Shown piece by piece: positions 1-4,798 of a stretch of 13,078 bases of DNA (its first letter is position 1; each line of letters starts with the position of its first letter). The translations under genes and the position numbers were made by a program. The stretch lies in contig JBBSQE010000076.1 of NCBI GenBank assembly GCA_038258095.1, positions 1 to 13,078 on the forward strand. The letters are read 5' to 3'. This DNA comes from JBBSQE01 sp038258095. GTDB taxonomy: Bacteria; Actinomycetota; Thermoleophilia; Solirubrobacterales; 70-9. The notes under the pieces are model-generated. The model was not told the origin of the DNA, did not search any database, and worked only from the letters and a program-made list of their open reading frames with translations.

Positions 1-603
1 CGGGCCCGGGCGCTCGCCCCCCCCGACCAGCGCCGCGCGAGCGCGAGCGCGCTCGGCACGAGCCCGGCGGTGAACTTCGGCGGCCTCGGCGAGAGCTTCA
101 TCAGTGACCACCTCGGCGAGCCGTGGATGATCGCGATCCAGCTGATCTTTTTCGCCGCCCTGCTCGGCGCCGCCGACCGCACTCCCCAGCGCCGCTCCCT
201 GGCGGACTCCACCCTGCGCGACGGCCTCCTGATCGGCCTCGCCCAGGTCCTCGCCCTGGCTCCCGGCACGTCGCGCTCGGGGATCACGATCACCGCCGCC
301 CGCTACCTCGGCCTCGACCGCGACTCCGCCGCCCGCTTCTCCTTTTTGATGCTGATACCGGTCGTCTTCGGGGCCACCCTCTTCTCCGCCGCAAAGGCCG
401 TCCACGACGGCCTTCCCTCCGGGGTCGCCGGGCCGATGATCGCCGGCGTGATCGCCTCGGCCGTCTCCGGCTACTTCGCGATCGTCTTCCTCTTGCGCCT
501 GGTGCGGACGATGAGCTACCGCCCCTTCGTCTACTACCGCTACTTCGTCGGAGCGGCGATCCTCCTGATCATCGCCACCGGGCTGCGGCCGGCGACGTTC
601 TGA
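1..603 (+). CDS. uppP: Undecaprenyl-diphosphatase UppP (BacA), 3' part
   Basis: Membrane enzyme that dephosphorylates undecaprenyl pyrophosphate to recycle the lipid carrier of cell-wall synthesis; its loss or overproduction changes bacitracin sensitivity. The frame is open from base 1, so the N-terminal half, including the first catalytic (E/Q)xxxE region, lies outside the window. The diagnostic family motif PGTSRSGIT is encoded near 262-288 and is followed by RYLGLDRDSAARFSFLM. The remaining residues form hydrophobic helices, ending in a helix and a short tail (GLRPATF). An internal GTG at position 70 gives an open frame but has no role as a start, because homology continues upstream of it. 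It converges on arsM with only 37 bp between the stops and no clear terminator. Family assignment is firm; only the 5' extent is unknown. Confidence 0.93.
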   Translation, partial: RARALAPPDQRRASASALGTSPAVNFGGLGESFISDHLGEPWMIAIQLIFFAALLGAADRTPQRRSLADSTLRDGLLIGLAQVLALAPGTSRSGITITAARYLGLDRDSAARFSFLMLIPVVFGATLFSAAKAVHDGLPSGVAGPMIAGVIASAVSGYFAIVFLLRLVRTMSYRPFVYYRYFVGAAILLIIATGLRPATF

Positions 604-640
604 CCCGCCGTCTTCAGGCTCACCGGCGCGGCTGAGGTGC

Positions 641-1414
641 TCACCGGGCGGGAACCCGGGCTCGGACGATTGCTGAAGCTGCGTGCTCATGGACGCGGTG
701 GGTCTCGTCGATTTCAATGCCCTCGAAGCCGGCGGCACCGAGTTGCGAGACGAACTCATCCCGGGTCAGTGCTCCGGCGATGCAGCCGGTCCACTGACGC
801 ATATCGGCACGTGTCGCATCGTCCATCGCAGGATCGGCGATCACATCGCTCACGGCGAACCTGCCGCCCGCCCTCAGGACCCGAGCCGCCTCGCGCAGCA
901 CAGCCGGCTTGTCGCCGGAGAGGTTGATCACGCAGTTGGAGATGATCACATCGACCGAATCGTCGGGAAGAGGGATCTCCTCGATCGTGCCCTTGAGGAA
1001 TTCGACGTTCTCGACCCCGGCCTCGCGCTGGTTCGAGCGCGCGAGCTCGATCATCTCGTCGGTCATGTCGAGCCCATAGGCCTTCCCGGTTGCTCCCACC
1101 CGGCGGGCCGAGAGCAGAACGTCGATCCCGCCCCCGGACCCCAGATCCAGAACCGTTTCACCTTCATCCAGTTCGGCGACGGCGGTCGGGTTTCCGCAGC
1201 CGAGGGAGGCGAGTTGCGCTGCCTCCGGAATCGCATTCCGATCAGAGCGGGAGTAGAGCGTCGGTCCGAAAACCCGCCGCTGCTCGTCCGTGATGACTGC
1301 TGCGGAATCCCCGCAACAGGACTCGTCGCGCTTGCCCGCGTCGGTTGCGGCGGCGGCGTAGCGCTTGCGTACGGCCTCCCGGATTTCGGGGGCTTCTCTG
1401 CTCAGCTCAGCCAT
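641..1414 (-). CDS. arsM: Arsenite S-adenosylmethionine methyltransferase ArsM
   Basis: Cytosolic enzyme expected to methylate As(III) using SAM, giving mono- to trimethylated arsenicals, the last volatile. The 257-residue protein has a class I SAM-binding fold: motif I VLDLGSGGGIDVLLSA at about 88-103, then an acidic residue in GLDMTDEMIELA (about 114-125). The three cysteines that bind As(III) in characterised ArsM proteins are present in the right contexts: C73 in SLGCGNP, C161 in ISNCVINL and C211 in WTGCIAGAL. An extra Cys pair, C33-C34 (ESCCGD), matches the N-terminal disulfide-relay region of many bacterial ArsMs. The ATG overlaps the 3' end of arsR by 13 bp, and a strong Shine-Dalgarno (GGAGGAG, complement of 1423-1429, 8 nt spacing) lies within arsR, so the two are translationally coupled. 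Expression is probably derepressed by arsenite through ArsR. Confidence 0.93.
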   Translation of the reverse strand: MAELSREAPEIREAVRKRYAAAATDAGKRDESCCGDSAAVITDEQRRVFGPTLYSRSDRNAIPEAAQLASLGCGNPTAVAELDEGETVLDLGSGGGIDVLLSARRVGATGKAYGLDMTDEMIELARSNQREAGVENVEFLKGTIEEIPLPDDSVDVIISNCVINLSGDKPAVLREAARVLRAGGRFAVSDVIADPAMDDATRADMRQWTGCIAGALTRDEFVSQLGAAGFEGIEIDETHRVHEHAASAIVRARVPAR

Positions 1415-1752
1415 GCGGTCAACTCCTCCAGTGCTTCGGGTCTTACGTAGTAATAGGCCCAGAGACCCTGCCGCTCCGAGCCGACGATGCCGGCGTCGCG
1501 CAGCTTCTTGAGATGGTGTGACACGGTGGACTGGGAGAGGTCGAAGAGCGGGACCAACTCGCAGACGCAGACCTTCCCGGCATGTTTGCGGAGGACGTCG
1601 ACGAGCTGCATCCTGACCGGGTCGCCGAGCGCCTTGGCGATCTCGCCGATGCGTTCGGCGTGCTCCCGCCCGATTGCTGGATACACGAGCGGCTCGCAGC
1701 AGACCTCACCCTTGGATCGCTTCTGTTTCGGCTCCAGTTCGAGTGTGCTCAT
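1402..1752 (-). CDS. arsR: ArsR-family As(III)-responsive repressor
   Basis: Winged-helix repressor of the ArsR/SmtB family, expected to release its operator on binding arsenite. The recognition helix region LSQSTVSHHLKKLRDAGIV and the wing (GSERQGLWAYYYVRP) are intact. Candidate As(III) ligands are a vicinal pair C18-C19 near the N-terminus and C62/C64 in KVCVCEL. The N-terminal pair resembles the Corynebacterium glutamicum ArsR type (C15, C16, C55) rather than the E. coli CVCDLC site. I chose the ATG at 1752 (116 aa), preceded by AAAGGA. A GTG at 1794 would give 130 aa but lies within a -10-like element (TAATGT on the minus strand), and the added residues carry no homology signal. The gene is first in a two-gene unit with arsM and divergent from arsJ. 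Confidence 0.9.
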   Translation of the reverse strand: MSTLELEPKQKRSKGEVCCEPLVYPAIGREHAERIGEIAKALGDPVRMQLVDVLRKHAGKVCVCELVPLFDLSQSTVSHHLKKLRDAGIVGSERQGLWAYYYVRPEALEELTAWLS

Positions 1753-1785
1753 CGGGTCCTTTGCTTGTGCTGGGTCGGTTAACAC

Positions 1786-1840
1786 TTGATTCACATTAGC
1801 CGATTGAACCGATATCTATCGATGGAGTAATGTCGCGTGC
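1786..1840. promoter_or_regulatory. Divergent ars promoter region with likely ArsR operator
   Basis: The short gap between arsR and arsJ carries an inverted pair, ACATTA at 1793-1798 and TAATGT at 1828-1833. Each reads as an actinobacterial -10 (TAnnnT) facing its own gene. On the plus strand TTGAAC at 1804-1809 sits 18 bp before TAATGT as a plausible -35. Between them are three CGAT elements (1801, 1810, 1820) around GATATC, an AT-richer stretch typical of ArsR operators. If TAATGT is the plus-strand -10, the transcript would begin at or next to the GTG at 1841, giving a leaderless message for the GAPDH remnant. The promoter reading is inference; the symmetry is directly visible. Confidence 0.5.
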
Positions 1841-1873
1841 GTGGCGACGCGGATCGGAATCAACGGATTCGGC
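1841..1873 (+). pseudogene. 5' remnant of ArsJ-associated GAPDH (11 codons)
   Basis: Starting at GTG 1841 the frame reads (M)ATRIGINGFG. RIGINGFG is the universally recognisable N-terminus of glyceraldehyde-3-phosphate dehydrogenase, containing the first part of its NAD-binding GxGxxG loop. In arsenate-resistance operons a dedicated GAPDH gene normally lies just 5' of arsJ and makes 1-arseno-3-phosphoglycerate, which ArsJ exports. Here everything after codon 11 is absent. The frame then runs through six codons (1874-1891) straight into the ATG of arsJ, so the remnant is also an in-frame 17-residue extension of ArsJ. The simplest reading is a deletion from GAPDH codon 12 to just before the arsJ ribosome-binding site (AAGGG at 1880-1884). 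No catalytic Cys domain remains. Confidence 0.75.
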
Positions 1874-1891
1874 GAGTCGAAGGGCGCCGAC

Positions 1892-3175
1892 ATGCGCAAC
1901 TACGCCCTCGTCACCGGGGCCTACTGGGCCAACACCCTCTCCGACGGCGCCAGCCGGATGCTGGTGCTCTTCTACTTCTACGAGCTGGGCTACAGCCCGC
2001 TCCAGGTCGCCTCGCTTTTCCTCTTCTACGAGTTCTTCGGGATCGTCACCAACCTCGTCGGAGGCTGGCTCGCCGCGCGTCTCGGCCTGAAGTGGACGCT
2101 GTTCATGGGGCTCGGCATCCAGATCGCTGCCCTGGGGATGTTGGGTGCCGTGCCCGAGGCTTGGCTCGTCGTTCCATTCGTGATGGCCGCGCAGGCCCTC
2201 TCCGGGATCGCCAAGGACCTGACCAAGATGAGCTCGAAGAGCGCCGTGAAGCTGATCGCTCCAGAGGGCGACGGATCGAGCCTCTATCGGTTGGTCGCGA
2301 TCCTGACCGGGTCAAAGAACGCGCTCAAGGGGGTCGGCTTCTTCGTCGGGGGCCTGCTGCTGACGCTGACGAGCTTTCAGACCGCGATGCTGATCCTTGC
2401 GTTGATGGTGGCGAGCGTCCTGGTGGTGACCGCGGCGCTGATGCAGGGTGGACTGGGCACGGTTGACGGGAAGGCGAAGTTCCGGCACATGTTCTCGAAC
2501 AACCGCGCGGTCAACGTCCTGGCGGCGGCGCGCATATTCCTGTTCGCCTCGCGTGACGTCTGGTTCGTGGTCGCGTTGCCGGTGTACCTGCGGACCGTCC
2601 TCGATTGGAGCTTCTGGGAAGTCGGGACTTTCCTGGCGATCTGGGTGATCGGCTACGGCATCGTCCAGGCTCTGGCGCCTCGCTTGATCCGCAACCGCGG
2701 GGGCGGCGAGCCACACGGAGGCACGGCGACGTGGCTGGCGTTCGTGCTTGCGGCGTTCCCGGCCGGCATCGCCCTGGCACTCGCCGCCGACTTCGATCCG
2801 GCGACCGTGCTCGTCGTCGGCCTGATCGCGTTCGGAGTCGCGTTCGCGCTCAACTCCGCCGTCCACTCCTTCCTGATCCTGTCCTACGCGGACGACGACA
2901 GGGTCGCGATGAACGTCGGCTTCTATTACATGGCGAACGCCGGCGGCCGCCTCCTCGGAACGGTTCTCTCGGGGTTGCTCTACCAGCTCGAGGGACTGAC
3001 CGCCTGCCTCTGGGCATCGGTCGTCCTGGTGCTCGCCGCCGGCTTCCTTTCCCTGCTGCTTCCCTCGAGCCCGGCGCGGACGAGTGCCGTAGACGACCAT
3101 CTGCAACCCGGTCGTTCATGGAAGAGGACGGCGCGCGGCCCCAGGGTGGAGAGAGAGTGGGCCGCGCGCCGCTGA
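1892..3175 (+). CDS. arsJ: Organoarsenical efflux permease ArsJ (MFS)
   Basis: Major-facilitator permease that exports 1-arseno-3-phosphoglycerate, the unstable product of GAPDH acting on arsenate, and so confers arsenate resistance. ArsJ hallmarks run through the protein: MRNYALVTGAYWANTLSDG at the N-terminus, YSPLQVASLFLFYEFFGI, SGIAKDLTKMSSKSA, LTGSKNALKGVGFFVGG, FASRDVWFVVALPVYL and WVIGYGIVQALAP. About 12 hydrophobic segments are visible. The ATG at 1892 matches the family start and has AAGGG at 1880-1884 (7 nt spacing). The frame is open upstream to GTG 1841, which would add a GAPDH-derived extension. The last roughly 35 residues (after LLLPSSPA) are charged, lack family character and are partly encoded by a long inverted repeat, suggesting the ancestral stop was lost. 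No partner GAPDH, arsenate reductase or ArsB/Acr3 is present in the window. Confidence 0.92.
   Translation: MRNYALVTGAYWANTLSDGASRMLVLFYFYELGYSPLQVASLFLFYEFFGIVTNLVGGWLAARLGLKWTLFMGLGIQIAALGMLGAVPEAWLVVPFVMAAQALSGIAKDLTKMSSKSAVKLIAPEGDGSSLYRLVAILTGSKNALKGVGFFVGGLLLTLTSFQTAMLILALMVASVLVVTAALMQGGLGTVDGKAKFRHMFSNNRAVNVLAAARIFLFASRDVWFVVALPVYLRTVLDWSFWEVGTFLAIWVIGYGIVQALAPRLIRNRGGGEPHGGTATWLAFVLAAFPAGIALALAADFDPATVLVVGLIAFGVAFALNSAVHSFLILSYADDDRVAMNVGFYYMANAGGRLLGTVLSGLLYQLEGLTACLWASVVLVLAAGFLSLLLPSSPARTSAVDDHLQPGRSWKRTARGPRVEREWAARR
3129..3171 (+). terminator. 13-bp perfect inverted repeat at the end of arsJ
   Basis: The left arm CGGCGCGCGGCCC (3129-3141) is exactly complementary to the right arm GGGCCGCGCGCCG (3159-3171), with a purine-rich 17-nt loop. 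The repeat ends two bases before the arsJ TGA (3173-3175) and is therefore translated. No T-run follows, so it is not a canonical intrinsic terminator, but strong GC hairpins without a U-tail are common candidates in high-GC Gram-positives. It may terminate or 3'-protect the arsJ message. Confidence 0.55.
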
Positions 3176-3233
3176 CTGACGAGGGAGGAACCTCGTGAGC
3201 AGGGCCAGTCTGCCCGCGATGGCGCCCCACGGC

Positions 3234-3255
3234 GTGAAAATCCCGAGAACCGTCC
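3234..3255 (-). promoter_or_regulatory. Weak PHO-box-like 11-bp repeat
   Basis: GTGAAA at 3234-3239 and GAGAAC at 3245-3250 are spaced exactly 11 bp. Read on the minus strand they are GTTCTC and TTTCAC, near-matches to the GTTCAC core of actinobacterial PhoP boxes. One unit is imperfect, so alone this would not be convincing. It is listed because a better pair in the same orientation lies 70 bp downstream at 3304-3325. Confidence 0.3.
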
Positions 3256-3303
3256 CGCCGTGCCCCGCCCGGGCGCTGAAACCCGTAAATAGCCTCCCGA
3301 CTT

Positions 3304-3325
3304 GTGAATTTGCCGTGAAAGCAGG
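3304..3325 (-). promoter_or_regulatory. PHO-box-like direct repeat upstream of the response regulator
   Basis: GTGAATTTGCC (3304-3314) and GTGAAAGCAGG (3315-3325) are tandem 11-bp units. On the complementary strand the cores are TTTCAC and ATTCAC, the same hexamers seen at 4672-4693 before pstS. A -10-like TACACT lies at 3360-3365, about 35 bp downstream and ahead of the regulator gene. This suggests the regulator gene belongs to the phosphate regulon, possibly autoregulated. Apart from these sites, the 246-bp gap 3176-3421 shows no supportable gene. Confidence 0.45.
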
Positions 3326-3421
3326 GCATTCGGTCCACCGCACCCCCTGTCCGAGGCCCTACACTCGCCGAGGAGAGACAGAAGCTGACGCTTTCGTTTT
3401 CGTCCGATCCTGCGTCACCCG

Positions 3422-4219
3422 ATGACAACATCCTCAGACTCAATCCGCTTGGCGGTAATCGACAACGACACGGGTTTCATGACCGTGCTGGCGAAGCGCG
3501 TCGAAATGGCGGGCTGGCGGTACCGGCAGCTCGCGAGTCCGGTTCCGCCGGACGAGCTCGTGGCGATGAAGCTCAACGCCCTGGTCTTCGATCCGGCTGT
3601 GATCGGTCAGGAGGGGTGGGCGTACCTCGAACAGGTCTGCGGGATGCTCCCGGACCTTGGTGTCGTGGTCTGCACCGGGCCCTCGAGTGTCTCGCAACGA
3701 GTCCGTGGACTACGTCTCGGGGCCGACGATTGGGTCACCAAGCCGTGCCACCCCGAGGAGGTCATGGCGCGGGTTGAGGCCGCCGCAAGACGAAGGCGGA
3801 GGAGCCGTCTTCAGGTCGAGAGGGGACCGGTGACCGCCGGCGAGCTCGAGATCCGAGCCGACCAATACCAGGCGTTCGTGAGCTCCGAGTCGGTCGACCT
3901 GACGCGACGGGAGTTCGAGCTCCTCGCTCTTCTGGCCGACGCGAAGGGCCAGGTGCTCGAGCGGGAGGCGATCTACCAGCGGGTCTGGGGATACGCGATG
4001 GCGCATGGCGACCGCTCGGTGGACGTCTTCGTGCGCAAGCTGCGCCAGAAGCTTCAGAAGCGATCGCCCGGCTGGAGCTACATCCACACCCACTTCGGCG
4101 TCGGCTACCGCTTCGAGCCGGAGCCCGGTCCCGGCCACGAGGGCGCGGGCTCGACTGATGCCATCTCGCCGGCGCCGTTACGGGCAGTTGACGGGCCGGC
4201 GCCCGCCGTGCGCAGCTGA
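3422..4219 (+). CDS. OmpR/PhoB-family response regulator (orphan)
   Basis: Two-domain transcription factor of 265 residues. The receiver domain (about 8-120) has phosphoacceptor D57 (ALVFDPAV), switch T85 (VVCTG) and K107 (WVTKPCHPEE). The acidic pocket reads AVIDND, so the usual second Asp is N15. The linker is Arg-rich (ARRRRRSRL). The C-terminal winged helix (about 140-238) is complete: DLTRREFELLALL, the recognition helix RSVDVFVRKLRQKL and the wing THFGVGYRF. A Pro/Ala-rich tail of about 27 residues follows. No Shine-Dalgarno precedes the ATG. No histidine kinase is adjacent. Its place directly upstream of pstS, with PHO-box-like repeats before both genes, suggests it is the PhoB/PhoP-like activator of the operon or a modulator of it; this is inference from context, because the family also regulates many other functions. 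Confidence 0.85.
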   Translation: MTTSSDSIRLAVIDNDTGFMTVLAKRVEMAGWRYRQLASPVPPDELVAMKLNALVFDPAVIGQEGWAYLEQVCGMLPDLGVVVCTGPSSVSQRVRGLRLGADDWVTKPCHPEEVMARVEAAARRRRRSRLQVERGPVTAGELEIRADQYQAFVSSESVDLTRREFELLALLADAKGQVLEREAIYQRVWGYAMAHGDRSVDVFVRKLRQKLQKRSPGWSYIHTHFGVGYRFEPEPGPGHEGAGSTDAISPAPLRAVDGPAPAVRS

Positions 4220-4369
4220 GCACCGCGGCGACGCTGTCGCTCCCTGGGCGCCCTCGCCCTCGAACCCGCCGCGAAAGCGCGCAGCGCCACGCGGCTCGGA
4301 GCGGCATGCCCGGCGATTGGTGAGCCAACCTGGAGACCGTTGCGTCCGGCGTCGGCGGCTTGGCAGCGA

Positions 4370-4402
4370 CAAGCGTCCCCAGACATATTCTGGGGATGCT
4401 TG
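4370..4402. terminator. Near-perfect 14-bp hairpin in the regulator-pstS gap
   Basis: The left arm CAAGCGTCCCCAGA (4370-4383) pairs with TCTGGGGATGCTTG (4389-4402) across a 5-nt loop (CATAT). Thirteen pairs are Watson-Crick and one is a G-U wobble. It lies about 150 bp after the response-regulator stop and about 400 bp before pstS. No U-tract follows. It could terminate the regulator transcript, or the DNA dyad could bind a protein. Confidence 0.5.
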
Positions 4403-4456
4403 CCGGTGTCGGGCAGGGTCGGGCATCGACACGCGTTTCCAGGTTCGAGGTGGCAC

Positions 4457-4488
4457 GCCGAGGGAGTAGGCGCGGCAAGCCGAGGGAG
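4457..4488 (+). repeat. 10-bp direct repeat spaced 22 bp
   Basis: GCCGAGGGAG occurs at 4457-4466 and again at 4479-4488, a start-to-start distance of 22 bp (two 11-bp turns). It lies in the non-coding gap 45 bp before the first PHO box. No known regulator motif was recognised. The periodicity is compatible with a cooperative binding site but could be chance. Confidence 0.35.
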
Positions 4489-4531
4489 CTACTCGCCGGA
4501 CTACGCGAGGGACATCTCGCCCGCGTTCGTC

Positions 4532-4564
4532 GTTCACGACTCATTCACGACGAGTTCACAGATC
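4532..4564 (+). promoter_or_regulatory. PHO box: three tandem 11-bp repeats
   Basis: Units GTTCACGACTC (4532), ATTCACGACGA (4543) and GTTCACAGATC (4554) lie at exact 11-bp steps with a TTCAC core. This matches the architecture of actinobacterial PhoP boxes (GTTCACC direct repeats). It sits 235 bp before the pstS start and is best read as the binding site for a phosphate-responsive OmpR-type activator. Confidence 0.72.
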
Positions 4565-4671
4565 GGTAACCGCAGGCTCGGCCCGAGGCGGGATCGTCGC
4601 CGGGCTCTGCCTCATCCATACCCACACCGGCCTCGGATAACGCTTCTCGCCCGGGAACTGATCGCCCGGCC

Positions 4672-4693
4672 ATTCACACCTTTTTCACAACCT
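4672..4693 (+). promoter_or_regulatory. Second PHO box, proximal to pstS
   Basis: ATTCACACCTT (4672-4682) is followed immediately by TTTCACAACCT (4683-4693), again an 11-bp direct repeat. A weak -10 candidate TAACAA at 4707-4712 lies 18 bp beyond the second TTTCAC hexamer, so this box may overlap the -35 position of the pstS promoter, as is typical for PhoB/PhoP-activated promoters. The rest of the 579-bp gap (4220-4798) shows no supportable gene. Confidence 0.62.
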
Positions 4694-4798
4694 CGCCACA
4701 CGGAGGTAACAAGGTCACGGCAGGGCGCTGAGAAGCTGGATTCGCAACCACGGGCAAATCCGCCCAAGGCATTTACGGAAACCAAAAAAGGAGACTTT

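Noticed and set aside
618..647. GCTCACCGG repeated at 618 and 639 between uppP and arsM
   Set aside because: Only 9 bp, partly within arsM coding sequence, and no stem or T-run that would make a terminator.
683..1450. Long open frame opposite arsM/arsR
   Set aside because: Antisense shadow of two clearly recognisable genes; high GC leaves opposite frames open.
4360..4569. 69-codon open frame in the regulator-pstS gap
   Set aside because: It runs through the hairpin, the direct repeats and the first PHO box, has no family resemblance, and shows no convincing ribosome-binding site.
4703..4715. GAGGTAACAAGGT resembles the 3' end of 16S rRNA
   Set aside because: Only about ten bases match, with no flanking 16S sequence; coincidence, possibly containing a -10 element.
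4340..4798. Upstream in-frame extension of pstS to GTG/ATG-type starts near 4340
   Set aside because: It would place about 153 residues before a complete lipoprotein signal peptide, covers the PHO boxes, and GTG 4799 has an excellent AAGGAG site.
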